Positions 31,634-41,500 of a DNA stretch of 64,000 nt are shown piece by piece. Under the pieces are notes generated by a model, which worked only from the letters and a program-made list of their open reading frames with translations, ran no database searches and had not been told where the DNA came from. Source of the stretch: Pelagibacteraceae bacterium AG-422-N09 (GTDB lineage: Bacteria > Pseudomonadota > Alphaproteobacteria > Pelagibacterales > AG-422-B15); contig QCMV01000005.1 of assembly GCA_003213515.1 (NCBI GenBank), forward strand, positions 30,451-94,450, read 5' to 3'. The translations under genes and the position numbers were made by a program. Numbering within the stretch: the first letter of the stretch is position 1; each line of letters begins with the position of its first letter.

Positions 31634-34042
31634 ATGGTTGAAAATAACATTCCAGTATTGCCATTAAGAGACATAGTTGTGTTTCCTCACATGGTGGTTC
31701 CATTGTTTGTTGGGAGAGACAAGTCAGTCAAGGCGCTGGAAAAAGTCATGACTGGTGATAAACGCATCATGCTCATCACTCAAAAAAGCGCTTCAGTGGA
31801 TGACCCAAAAAAAGATGACCTTTTTGACTTCGGAACAATTGCAAATGTATTACAGTTATTAAAATTACCAGACGGTACAGTCAAAGTACTTGTCGAGGGT
31901 CTTCAAAGAGCTTCGATCAACATGTTTACTGATAATGAGGATTATCTAGTATCCAACATTGATCTTATTGATGAGAACAATGATAGCACAGATAAAAAAT
32001 TAAGAGCAATATCTAAATCAATAACAGATCTTTTTGATAAATATGTAAATTTAAATAAAAAAATTCCTCCTGAAGTACTTGGAACAATAAATGAAATTGA
32101 TGATTTAGCTAAGTTGAGTGACACAATTGCATCACACTTATCAATCAAGTTGTCTGATAAACAAGAGATATTAGAAGCAATCGACCTTACCCAGAGATTT
32201 GAAAAGATAATGAATTTTATTCAAGCAGAACTCGACGTTATGCAAGTTGAAAAAAAGATTAGAGGTCGTGTAAAAAATCAAATGGAGAAAACTCAAAGGG
32301 AATATTATCTAAATGAGCAAATGAAAGCCATCCAAAAGGAGCTTGGAGAAGGCGATGATGGTAAAGACGACATCCAGGAATATGAGGAGAAAATCGAGAA
32401 CACTAAGCTCTCAAAAGAAGCAAAAGAAAAATGCTATTCAGAAATTAAAAAGTTGAAATCAATGAGCCCAATGTCCGCTGAGTCCAGTGTTATAAGAAAT
32501 TATTTAGATTGGATATTAACAATACCATGGGGTAAAAAGACAAAAGTCAAAAAAGATATCAAATTCGCTGAGAGTGTTCTCAATGAAGATCACTATGGCC
32601 TTGAAAAAGTTAAAGAGAGAATATTAGAATATTTGGCTGTTCAGCAAAGAATAAAGAAAATGAAAGGTCCAATTTTATGTTTAGTTGGAGCTCCAGGCGT
32701 AGGTAAAACTTCATTGGGTAAATCGATTGCTAGAGCTACGGGAAGAAAGTTTGTTAGAATGTCTCTAGGGGGAGTTAGAGATGAAGCTGAGATTAGAGGG
32801 CACAGAAGAACCTATATAGGATCTCTGCCTGGAAAGGTTCTTCAGATGATGAAGAAAGCAGGATCATCTAATCCATTATTTCTATTAGACGAAATTGATA
32901 AGTTAGGAGCTGATTACAGAGGAGATCCATCATCAGCTTTATTGGAAGTACTTGATCCAGAGCAAAATAATTCATTTAACGATCACTATTTAGAAGTTGA
33001 TTATGACTTGTCCGATACAATGTTTATAACAACTGCTAATACATTAAGGATGCCTCCTGCACTTTTAGACAGAATGGAAATTATTAGAATTGCAGGCTAC
33101 ACAGAAGATGAAAAAGTAGAAATTGTAAAACAACATTTAGCCCCACAGATGTTAGAGAAGCATGGCTTGAAGAGTGGTGAGCTTATACTGGATGATAGTG
33201 CGATAACTGGATTGATAAGATATTATACTAGGGAAGCAGGTGTAAGGAGTTTAGAAAGAGAACTTGCTAACCTCGCTCGTAAAACAGTTAAAAAAATTGT
33301 AGCAGGTGATATTGGATCACTAACAATAAACGAGGATAACCTGCATGAGTTTGCAGGTGTTAGAAAGTTTAAATATGGAGAGATTGATAATGACGACCAG
33401 GTTGGAATAGTTACAGGTCTTGCTTGGACAGAAGTTGGCGGCGATATATTGCCAATAGAGTCGGTTATAATGCCTGGAAAAGGTCGTATGACTATTACTG
33501 GAAAATTAGGGGATGTAATGAAAGAGTCTATTCAAGCCGCAAAATCTTATGTTCGCTCAAGATGCATTGAGTTTGGAATAAAACCAACTATTTTTCCGAT
33601 ACGCGATATCCATATACATGTTCCAGAAGGTGCAATTCCAAAAGATGGCCCATCTGCTGGCCTAGGAATGGTTACTTCCATAGTTTCAGTACTGACAGGT
33701 ATACCTGTTAGAAAAGATATTGCTATGACAGGTGAAGTAACACTTCGTGGAAAGGCACTTGGAATTGGCGGTTTGAAAGAAAAACTATTAGCCGCTCTCA
33801 GAGCTGGTACAAAAACTGTTATAATTCCTAAAGAAAATGAAAAGGATATGGCCGAAATCCCTGATAATGTAAAAGATGGACTGGAACTAATATTTGTTGA
33901 TAATGTTGATGAGGTTTTAAAAATAGCGTTGACGAAGCCTCTTCTGCCCATTGAGTGGGATGAGGAAGATTCACCTAAATCTTCTAACGATATATCCGAA
34001 GATGATGCTGAACAAGATTTGGATAATCCTATAACTCATTGA
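31634..34042 (+). CDS. lon: ATP-dependent protease Lon
   Basis: GAPGVGKTSLGKSIA, PKDGPSAGLGM catalytic Ser region. Confidence 0.98.
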   Translation: MVENNIPVLPLRDIVVFPHMVVPLFVGRDKSVKALEKVMTGDKRIMLITQKSASVDDPKKDDLFDFGTIANVLQLLKLPDGTVKVLVEGLQRASINMFTDNEDYLVSNIDLIDENNDSTDKKLRAISKSITDLFDKYVNLNKKIPPEVLGTINEIDDLAKLSDTIASHLSIKLSDKQEILEAIDLTQRFEKIMNFIQAELDVMQVEKKIRGRVKNQMEKTQREYYLNEQMKAIQKELGEGDDGKDDIQEYEEKIENTKLSKEAKEKCYSEIKKLKSMSPMSAESSVIRNYLDWILTIPWGKKTKVKKDIKFAESVLNEDHYGLEKVKERILEYLAVQQRIKKMKGPILCLVGAPGVGKTSLGKSIARATGRKFVRMSLGGVRDEAEIRGHRRTYIGSLPGKVLQMMKKAGSSNPLFLLDEIDKLGADYRGDPSSALLEVLDPEQNNSFNDHYLEVDYDLSDTMFITTANTLRMPPALLDRMEIIRIAGYTEDEKVEIVKQHLAPQMLEKHGLKSGELILDDSAITGLIRYYTREAGVRSLERELANLARKTVKKIVAGDIGSLTINEDNLHEFAGVRKFKYGEIDNDDQVGIVTGLAWTEVGGDILPIESVIMPGKGRMTITGKLGDVMKESIQAAKSYVRSRCIEFGIKPTIFPIRDIHIHVPEGAIPKDGPSAGLGMVTSIVSVLTGIPVRKDIAMTGEVTLRGKALGIGGLKEKLLAALRAGTKTVIIPKENEKDMAEIPDNVKDGLELIFVDNVDEVLKIALTKPLLPIEWDEEDSPKSSNDISEDDAEQDLDNPITH

Positions 34043-34180
34043 TTACATTATATTTTCTTTAATTAATATACTTAAATTTTAATTTTTAGCAGTTTTCTCC
34101 GGCTTTTTCTTGACTATATATAGTAGTTCAGATCTCATAGTTATATTACGAATCAAAAACTCCTAAAAAAGGGGGGGGTT

Positions 34181-34474
34181 ATGAACAAACAAGACTTAAT
34201 AGCAAAAGTAGCTGATGTTACAGGTATGCAAAAATCTGATTCAGAAAAGGCAGTGAATGCAGTTTTTGACCAAATTACTGATGTTCTTAAAGCAAGAGGA
34301 GAAGTAAGATTGGTAGGCTTTGGCACATTCAAAACATCAATTAGAAAAGCATCTCAAGGTCGAAATCCACGTACCAATGAGGTCATTCAAATCCCTCAGT
34401 CAACAAGACCTAAGTTTACTGCAGGAAAAGGTTTGAAAGAAGCTGTTAATAATGCCGGCGATGGAGGAATGTAG
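34181..34474 (+). CDS. hup: HU-family DNA-binding protein
   Basis: MNKQDLIAKVADVTGMQKSDSEKAVNAVFD, GRNPRTNEVIQIP. Confidence 0.96.
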   Translation: MNKQDLIAKVADVTGMQKSDSEKAVNAVFDQITDVLKARGEVRLVGFGTFKTSIRKASQGRNPRTNEVIQIPQSTRPKFTAGKGLKEAVNNAGDGGM

Positions 34475-34501
34475 TTCCTTAACTGCTGACTAAATTATTT
34501 A

Positions 34502-34543
34502 AAATCCGATCACTCTCATACAAAGCGTGGTCGGATTTTTTTT
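34502..34543 (+). terminator. Rho-independent terminator after hup
   Basis: AAATCCGATCAC ... GTGGTCGGATTT stem (one G-U) followed by T run. Confidence 0.85.
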
Positions 34544-34591
34544 ATTAATATCTGTGAATATTCGTTAAAATAGATATATAACATTCTTTCC

Positions 34592-34667
34592 GGGCGATTA
34601 GCTCAGCTGGAAGAGCGTCACGTTTACACCGTGAATGTCGGGAGTTCGAACCTCTCATCGCCCACCA
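34592..34667 (+). tRNA. tRNA-Val (anticodon UAC)
   Basis: GGGCGAT/ATCGCCC acceptor, loop TTTACAC, CCA encoded. Confidence 0.97.
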
Positions 34668-34698
34668 TTTCTTCCCACGAGATGGAAAATTTAACTGT

Positions 34699-34776
34699 GG
34701 GGGTGTAGCTCAGTCTGGTTAGAGCGCCTGCCTGTCACGCAGGAGGTCGCGGGTTCGAGTCCCGTCACTCCCGCCA
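34699..34776 (+). tRNA. tRNA-Asp (anticodon GUC)
   Basis: GGGGGTG/CACTCCC acceptor (one G-U), loop CTGTCAC, CCA encoded. Confidence 0.97.
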
Positions 34777-34919
34777 CGTAATTATTCCTTAATAAATAAG
34801 ATTTAATTTTTTGCTTTTGAAATAAGTTTTTGAGAAATCTGTTGGATTCAATAGCAAAATTTATAAGCTCATCTAATATATCAAAATCATGTAATGACAG
34901 TCACAGTTGGTAGAGATAA

Positions 34920-36437
34920 ATGATTTACTTGCCCCATTTAAAAAATACTCTTTATACCCTTATGATGTTTGGCATAATTTTGACTGCTAAAGTTCATGCA
35001 AGTGAATTTAAAGTTGGCTTTGCTAAGATGCCGATCACTCCCAATCTAATTGATGAATGGGAAGATATAAATAATGATGCTCAATTTGATCCTGATATAG
35101 ATAAGTGGACTGATATAAATGGTAATGGCCGATTTGATGCGGTGTGGATGGCAGGTTTTCAAAATAAACGAGCTGCTCAAGGTATTAAAGATGATTTGAT
35201 GTCCGTAGCTGTTGTAATAGATGATGGCCAGACACGAATAGGTATCATAAGTGCTGATACAATAGGGTTAATGCGAAAATTTGTACTCAGTGTCCGTGAG
35301 GATGTTCCTACCGAGTGGGGTCTAGATTACATTATGGTGCATGCAACACATAACCATGAGGGACCAGATACTCAAGGTCTTTGGGGTCCGAGTTTTTTAA
35401 ATAGCGGTGTCAACGATGTCTATATGAAGCGGCTTAAAAAAGATTTTATAAGCACATTAAAAATGGCTATTGATAACTTAGAGACTGCAGAAATGAGTTT
35501 TGCTTTAATTCCGACTAATCCACTTACTCCTATTAAAGATAAACGAAAACCTATCGTGATTGACGATGATATAAGGGCAATTTTATTCAATCGCCCTGAC
35601 GGCTCAATTATTGGATCTTTAATCAATTTCGGAATTCATGTCGAGCTTGCATGGGATAAAAATTTAGACATAACCTCTGATGTTGCTGGCTACTTAAGAA
35701 GAGGTATCAGTCATGGAATTTATTATGATGAAAAGCTAGTTAAACCTGGACTTGGCGGAACCACATTATGGCTTACAGGAAACATAGGAGGTTTGATGAC
35801 ATCAGGGCCGACCGATCCAATTTATGATCCTGTTATGAAAAAAATGATCACAAAGCCGAGTCACGCTAAAGCCCGCGCATATGGTTATAGCCTGGCAAAT
35901 AGTGTCATAGATGCTTTTCAGGCAGGTGAGTTTAAGACTTCTCATAAGCCGACATTAAGTGTTCAATCACTAGAAATAGAATTAGGCATAGAAAACTTGA
36001 TTCTCTCATTTGCCACTTTGCTTGGTATAATTGATGCTGATACTAAATTCAGTCTGAGACCGCCATTCATACGTTATCTCAGTGAGGTAGCATTCATACA
36101 AATGGGAGATGCATCTATTACTGGAATTCCTGGAGAGCTTTATCCAGAAATTGCTGTTGGCGGTATTGAAAACCCTAAAGGCGCTGATTTTGTCATAGCA
36201 CCGAAAGAAGTTCCAGATTTACGAAGTCAATTTCCAGACAAACTGAACTTGATGGTGAACTTAGCAAACGATTCTATCGGTTACATCATCCCAAAAAGTG
36301 AGTGGGATGAAGACGCTCCTTGGATTTATGGAGAAAATGAAGAAACATATGGTGAGGTGGTGTCTTTGGGTCCAGATACGGCGACAGTGATACATAAAAA
36401 TGTCATGATGTTGATAGAAAAGTCAAAAGATCAATGA
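34920..36437 (+). CDS. Secreted protein of the neutral/alkaline non-lysosomal ceramidase N-terminal-like family
   Basis: Signal peptide; KVGFAKMPITP, DDLMSVAVVIDDGQTRIGIISADTIG, HATHNHEGPDTQG, TGIPGELYPEI. Confidence 0.8.
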   Translation: MIYLPHLKNTLYTLMMFGIILTAKVHASEFKVGFAKMPITPNLIDEWEDINNDAQFDPDIDKWTDINGNGRFDAVWMAGFQNKRAAQGIKDDLMSVAVVIDDGQTRIGIISADTIGLMRKFVLSVREDVPTEWGLDYIMVHATHNHEGPDTQGLWGPSFLNSGVNDVYMKRLKKDFISTLKMAIDNLETAEMSFALIPTNPLTPIKDKRKPIVIDDDIRAILFNRPDGSIIGSLINFGIHVELAWDKNLDITSDVAGYLRRGISHGIYYDEKLVKPGLGGTTLWLTGNIGGLMTSGPTDPIYDPVMKKMITKPSHAKARAYGYSLANSVIDAFQAGEFKTSHKPTLSVQSLEIELGIENLILSFATLLGIIDADTKFSLRPPFIRYLSEVAFIQMGDASITGIPGELYPEIAVGGIENPKGADFVIAPKEVPDLRSQFPDKLNLMVNLANDSIGYIIPKSEWDEDAPWIYGENEETYGEVVSLGPDTATVIHKNVMMLIEKSKDQ

Positions 36438-36510
36438 CTTATTCTGGATACCCATTTTTCAAACCATTTTAACCTTTTACACTTTTCCTTTTGGATATAA
36501 CCAACAGAAA

Positions 36511-36541
36511 GTCGCTGGTTCGAGTCCCGTCACTCCCGCCA
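36511..36541 (+). repeat. 3'-end fragment of tRNA-Asp (att-like duplicate)
   Basis: GTCGCTGGTTCGAGTCCCGTCACTCCCGCCA matches 34746-34776 with a single mismatch; last 25 bp identical. Confidence 0.95.
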
Positions 36542-36576
36542 TTGATTTTTTTAAAAGAATCCCACAGTATTAACTT

Positions 36577-36993
36577 ATGATTGAAAATTTTGAACATTTA
36601 TATTTACTCATACTTCATATTTTAATGACAGCGTTATTTGGCATTTATACTTTCAGAGCACTTTTTAAGCCTGAGGGTATGGTTAAGGAGTTTAATATGG
36701 ATCAGAGTAGTGTGTATATAGTTAGGGTCCTTGGAACATTTGTGGCACCATTTTTTTTGATTGGTATTTATTTGATTTTTCGACCGAATGGGCCAGAGGG
36801 GGCATGGGTTTACTATAACTTAATCTTTATAAACTTTGTAATTCTCTCTGTTTATGACGCGGCCGTTTTTCTCAAAAAAGTTGATAATGATAAAGGTACC
36901 AAAAATTCAGTAACTGACTTGGCGGTCAATACATTTACACTTATATCGTCAATTATCTTAATTCTTGGATTGTCAAATAAAATTTATATTTGA
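36577..36993 (+). CDS. Hypothetical multi-pass membrane protein
   Basis: 138 aa, about four hydrophobic helices. Confidence 0.6.
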   Translation: MIENFEHLYLLILHILMTALFGIYTFRALFKPEGMVKEFNMDQSSVYIVRVLGTFVAPFFLIGIYLIFRPNGPEGAWVYYNLIFINFVILSVYDAAVFLKKVDNDKGTKNSVTDLAVNTFTLISSIILILGLSNKIYI

Positions 36994-37859
36994 TTACCTA
37001 AAATTTGACTTCTAAGTTGAATTGATCCTTCAAGTATTCTTGTAGTAGGACGGCTAAAATAGGAATCAGCATCAAATGAATACACTCTGTTTTCTTTAAA
37101 TGGATCCAGGTGATTTAATCGATCGTCATGAAATAATTGTGATGAAAAAGTCAAATTTTGCTCAAGATTATAGCCACAGCAAATTAAGGCAATCGCATAT
37201 GGATCTGAATCGACTATTTCATCAGCAGACAAAATTCTTGATTGGTCACCTGTTTGTCCAATTGCTGAGTTAAAGCCAGCTAATTCAATTTGTTCTGGAA
37301 CCCAATGACCAGCAGAAAAATAAGGGTCTATCCATTCTAAACAAAGAATTCGGTGATCATACTTTGTTTGACGTTTAAGTATTTCTCTTTTTTCTCGAGC
37401 TTTATCTATGTGATTATTTGCTGAGATTATTGAATTAAGTTTATTTCCTAGCATTATTATATCGTCACAGATGCCATCAAACGTTCTTCCAATTAAAGAA
37501 ATTATTTTTGTCGATGAAGGTAAGGTGCATAAAGTTCCTTTTAATTCAACTTCGATTTGACTACTGGATATGGAGCAGACATCGCATATACCCTGGGTAA
37601 CAATGAAGTCAGGCTTTAAATCATTTAAACGTTCAGTATTTATTTGATATAGGGAGTCGTTAGTTTGAAGTGTTTCACGCACTTGAAAGTCAATATCGCT
37701 CTGAGATCCATGAGGGTTAATTGACGAACTCGATAATTTTTCTAGTTTATTGACTTCAGTTGGAAAATTACATTCATGACTAACGCCGACCAAACTAGAA
37801 CCTAGACCCAGTTCGAATATTATTTCACTAGCACTTGGAGTTAGGCTTACAATCCTCAT
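36984..37859 (-). CDS. BtuF-like periplasmic-binding-protein-fold protein without an obvious signal peptide
   Basis: MRIVSLTPSASEIIFELGLGSSLVGVSHECNFP; LCLEWIDPYFSAGHWVPEQIELAG. Confidence 0.82.
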   Translation of the reverse strand: MRIVSLTPSASEIIFELGLGSSLVGVSHECNFPTEVNKLEKLSSSSINPHGSQSDIDFQVRETLQTNDSLYQINTERLNDLKPDFIVTQGICDVCSISSSQIEVELKGTLCTLPSSTKIISLIGRTFDGICDDIIMLGNKLNSIISANNHIDKAREKREILKRQTKYDHRILCLEWIDPYFSAGHWVPEQIELAGFNSAIGQTGDQSRILSADEIVDSDPYAIALICCGYNLEQNLTFSSQLFHDDRLNHLDPFKENRVYSFDADSYFSRPTTRILEGSIQLRSQILGNQI

Positions 37860-37867
37860 TAGTTAAA

Positions 37868-38176
37868 TTACTCGTGCTCACCGTCTTTGCCTCTGAAAAA
37901 TTTTAAGTCGTAAATTTGAGGTTTTTTTTCAGCTGTGAAAAATACGAACATTGTTATAAAAAGTGCAGCAATTAATAAAGCGTGGGCAATTGCAGTAAAA
38001 CCAAACACAAAAACACTGTCAACGATATAAAGTGAAAATACACCACTCCACATAAATGCTAGAATTTGCATGACCATATGACGAATTTTAAGATTTGTTA
38101 TATTTTTTAATGGATTCACATTTGAGTCCATTATGGGTGACCAAAAACTTTTAAATATGTCTATTATCTTCTTCAT
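37868..38176 (-). CDS. Small hypothetical membrane protein
   Basis: 102 aa, two hydrophobic segments, in collinear cluster. Confidence 0.6.
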   Translation of the reverse strand: MKKIIDIFKSFWSPIMDSNVNPLKNITNLKIRHMVMQILAFMWSGVFSLYIVDSVFVFGFTAIAHALLIAALFITMFVFFTAEKKPQIYDLKFFRGKDGEHE

Positions 38177-38183
38177 TCAATTC

Positions 38184-38771
38184 CTATTGAAATAGAGTCG
38201 CCGTATCTTTCACATCCTTTAGAAATTTTTTTCTAACTTTGTCAGCAACAAAGGGTACTGCAAAGTATCTTTTGTAAAGAATGCTTTTTATACCACATAT
38301 GTGAAAAACACCCCTTTTCAAGCGTCTAATTGGCAAATTGAGAAAGAATGTAGTTATTGCCAATCGAGGGGAGCCATATGTGCAAAATATTATTGCTTTT
38401 TTGTTACCTAGATTACCTTGAGGGTAACCATAGTTGCCAACCAGCTGTTTAAAAGTAAATGCCCATGGAGGAGCTAAAACTTTATCGATCCAACCCTCCA
38501 GGATTGCGGGCATCCTAAAATTCCATATTGGAGCAATTAATACAATTGTATCGCTTTGTTCTATCCTTCTTCGATGATCCAAAACATCTGGTCCAGGATT
38601 ACCTCCAGCAAATACAGGATCAAATTTTTCTTTATATAAGTCAACCATATCCACTGAATGTCCAGCTTTCTTTGCGCTTTCAATAAATGTATCTCTTATT
38701 GCGGCATTAAAAGAGTTATCGTCGTAATGACCGTATACGATAAAAAATTTTTTAAACTGTCTTTCTCTCAT
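38184..38771 (-). CDS. NAD(P)H dehydrogenase (quinone)/flavodoxin-like family protein
   Basis: KKFFIVYGHYDDNSFNAAIRDTFIESAKKAGHSVDMVDLYKEKFDPVF; IVLIAPIWNFRMPAILEGWIDKV. Confidence 0.88.
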   Translation of the reverse strand: MRERQFKKFFIVYGHYDDNSFNAAIRDTFIESAKKAGHSVDMVDLYKEKFDPVFAGGNPGPDVLDHRRRIEQSDTIVLIAPIWNFRMPAILEGWIDKVLAPPWAFTFKQLVGNYGYPQGNLGNKKAIIFCTYGSPRLAITTFFLNLPIRRLKRGVFHICGIKSILYKRYFAVPFVADKVRKKFLKDVKDTATLFQ

Positions 38772-39366
38772 TTTGTATATTCCTCACTTTTATTATGGTC
38801 TGATTCTCTAACATTTTATTGTAGAAACTTTGTATTTTTGGGTAATTTTCAAGAAAATGATCCTCCTCTAACCAGAACAGTAATGTGAACAAGTAAAAAT
38901 CAGCTGCAGACAATTCATTTCCAATTACAAATTCTCCTATTTTATCTTCAATAAAATTTAAATATCGATGCAAAATATTCTGCGATTTAGTTATTAAATC
39001 CTCTGAGTTTTTATCTGAAACGTAATGATCTGGATGATAAAAAAGTAGAATAATTGGGTAAAACGATGAAGACATAAAAGCCATGATTTGATGAAACTCA
39101 TTCATTTCAGTTTCTGTACTAGGTAGCAGGTGATTTTCCCTTTTAAGCAAGTGATATACAATAGCTAAGCTCTCAATTAAAAATTTTCCATCTGGTAGTT
39201 TCACCATTGGAACTCTTCCGAGGGGATTGATTTTTAATATTTTTTCATCGCTTTTAACATTTTTTTCATCAACCTCAATAAACTCATAATCAATTGAAAG
39301 CTCATGAAAAAGATACTCAATTATATCAGAACCCGTTTCTGATCTGCCATAAATTTGGTATTTCAC
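38752..39366 (-). CDS. Glutathione S-transferase family protein
   Basis: Thioredoxin-like N-domain, NPLGRVPMVKLPDGKFLIESLAIVYHL. Confidence 0.9.
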   Translation of the reverse strand: MKYQIYGRSETGSDIIEYLFHELSIDYEFIEVDEKNVKSDEKILKINPLGRVPMVKLPDGKFLIESLAIVYHLLKRENHLLPSTETEMNEFHQIMAFMSSSFYPIILLFYHPDHYVSDKNSEDLITKSQNILHRYLNFIEDKIGEFVIGNELSAADFYLFTLLFWLEEDHFLENYPKIQSFYNKMLENQTIIKVRNIQNERKTV

Positions 39367-40283
39367 TAGGGTGATCCGGCTTTGGCGTGATTGACACTAA
39401 TAGAATAAATTTTCCCTGATTTTATTGCTTTGGCTACATCCGGCTCTGAAGCGTCTGCAGTACATACAAACAAAGTGTTGCCGTTTGATCCGCCCAACAT
39501 GCATGCATATGCTCTATTTGGAGTAGCAATCCTATCTGTTATTTTTCCACCTTCTTCATACCTAACCACTTCTGAGGTAGTTGGAGAAGCTATCCAGATA
39601 CCCATCTTTTCATCCAAACAAATACCATCTGGGACAGGGTAAGGTATTCCTTTACCTTCTTTTGGAGTAATTTTTAAAAAACGCATAGTTTTTGTGTAGT
39701 AATAAAATAGATTAGGCATCATATAAGCCCATACTCTCCGATTAGAAAGATCACCATCTTTATCTATATCAAATGCAGTAAGTCTTCCCGCATAGGTTTC
39801 GCCAATAATAAGTTTTTTACCATCAGGTGTAATTACAGTTCCATTTGGAAAGTCTAAATTTGAAGCAGCAATTGAGGCGTTTCCATCAGGATCGACCTTT
39901 ATAAGAATAGTTGGCTTTATATCTTTTCCGTGATGTATTGATCCAAAATTACCGACATAGGCATTACCGTTTTTGTCGACCACCATGTCATTGCACCTAA
40001 AAGGTGTAAGTTTTGACATATCTGAATGCTCAGTAAGATTGCCATCTTTAAACTTTAGTAGCTTTCTGTCGAGCATAGAGACAATAATGAGATCACCATT
40101 TGGTAACCACCCCAGGCCAGACGGTTGATTAGGTACATCGACTATTTTTTCGACATTTCCCACCTCATCTGCGGTCATCACAGCATGATGGTAAAAATCT
40201 GAGAACCAAAGTTTGCCATCTTTCCATCTTGGACCTTCAGAAAAGTGAAGGTTATCTGCGATTAATTTGAAATTATTATTCAT
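39366..40283 (-). CDS. SMP-30/gluconolactonase/LRE family protein
   Basis: LHFSEGPRWKDGKLWFSDF, FPNGTVITPDGKKLIIGET, PDGICLDEKMGIWIAS. Confidence 0.93.
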   Translation of the reverse strand: MNNNFKLIADNLHFSEGPRWKDGKLWFSDFYHHAVMTADEVGNVEKIVDVPNQPSGLGWLPNGDLIIVSMLDRKLLKFKDGNLTEHSDMSKLTPFRCNDMVVDKNGNAYVGNFGSIHHGKDIKPTILIKVDPDGNASIAASNLDFPNGTVITPDGKKLIIGETYAGRLTAFDIDKDGDLSNRRVWAYMMPNLFYYYTKTMRFLKITPKEGKGIPYPVPDGICLDEKMGIWIASPTTSEVVRYEEGGKITDRIATPNRAYACMLGGSNGNTLFVCTADASEPDVAKAIKSGKIYSISVNHAKAGSP

Positions 40284-40622
40284 ATTTCCTAATTTTATTG
40301 ATTATTCTAATTCAAAACTATTATATGGCTATTTACCAGCAAATTAAGTGTATACAGATACTCACTAAATTTTTTGAGAGTTTAATTGATGTTAAAAGTC
40401 ACTGATCAAAGGTCAAATACTGTTGAAAAATTAGGAAATTTTACATTTTTTTGTATATTTTCGAATATGTTAATTTAATTTTACTCTGTTCTTTTATAAA
40501 TTTAGGTAAATTTCCTTAAAAATTAATCGCTAACGGTCGGAAACACAATTTTTCCCATATTTTCTATTGTTTTCGAATGATTTGAATATATATTTTCGAT
40601 GATACTAATACGATTCTAAAAT

Positions 40623-40988
40623 ATGGACATAGCGATAGCTGATTATTTGCCAATACTAATTTTTATGTTTGTCGCGTTAGCGATTAGCTGTCTATTTGTT
40701 TTGGCAAATTTCTTAGTTGCAGTAAACAACCCTGATCCTGAAAAGAATTCTGCCTATGAGTGCGGATTTGAGCAGTTTGGAGACTCTAGAATGAAGTTTG
40801 ATGTTCGTTTCTATTTAGTCACATTACTTTTTATTATTTTTGACCTAGAAGTCGCGTTTCTATTTCCTTGGGCTGTTACATTTGGAACCTTGGGCTTATT
40901 TGGCTTTGTTTCAATGATGGTTTTCCTAGCTATACTAACAATTGGTTTCATATACGAGTGGAAAAAAGGAGCATTGGAGTGGCAATAA
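40623..40988 (+). CDS. nuoA: NADH-quinone oxidoreductase subunit A
   Basis: [40 protein letters not shown]. Confidence 0.97.
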   Translation: MDIAIADYLPILIFMFVALAISCLFVLANFLVAVNNPDPEKNSAYECGFEQFGDSRMKFDVRFYLVTLLFIIFDLEVAFLFPWAVTFGTLGLFGFVSMMVFLAILTIGFIYEWKKGALEWQ

Positions 40989-41500
40989 ATACAAACATTG
41001 AAGAGACAAGTCCAGAACTAGAAAGACTAAAGAAGTTGTATGCTGATAAGGGGTTTGTTGTCACCAGTATCAATAACCTTATTAACTGGGCTCGAACAGG
41101 CTCTCTGCATTGGATGACATTTGGATTAGCTTGTTGTGCTGTCGAAATGATGCATGTAGGAACACCGCGCTACGACGTTGAGCGTTTTGGCGCAGCTCCA
41201 AGAGCATCACCAAGACATGCAGACGTTCTTATAGTGGCAGGTACGTTGACAAATAAAATGGCAGCGGCATTAAGAAAAGCTTACGATCAGATGCCAGAAC
41301 CTCGATATGTTATTTCCATGGGAAGTTGTGCGAATGGTGGAGGGTATTATCACTACTCATATTCTGTTGTTAGAGGTTGTGATCGAATAATACCTGTCGA
41401 TGTTTACGTGCCAGGGTGTCCGCCTACAGCAGAAGGCTTGCTTTATGGATTATTACAGTTACAGAAAAAAATAAGAAGAGAAGGCAACATCAAAAGATAA
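40979..41500 (+). CDS. nuoB: NADH-quinone oxidoreductase subunit B (probable GTG start)
   Basis: [62 protein letters not shown] track start 40868 lies inside nuoA. Confidence 0.95.
   Translation: MAINTNIEETSPELERLKKLYADKGFVVTSINNLINWARTGSLHWMTFGLACCAVEMMHVGTPRYDVERFGAAPRASPRHADVLIVAGTLTNKMAAALRKAYDQMPEPRYVISMGSCANGGGYYHYSYSVVRGCDRIIPVDVYVPGCPPTAEGLLYGLLQLQKKIRREGNIKR

Noticed and set aside
40380-40620. Near inverted repeat GGAAATTTTAC / GTAAATTTCC upstream of nuoA
   Set aside because: Imperfect, AT-rich and widely spaced; expected by chance in this composition.
40868-40978. N-terminal extension of the NuoB ORF overlapping nuoA
   Set aside because: The extension is out-of-frame nuoA sequence; GTG at 40979 gives a normal NuoB start.
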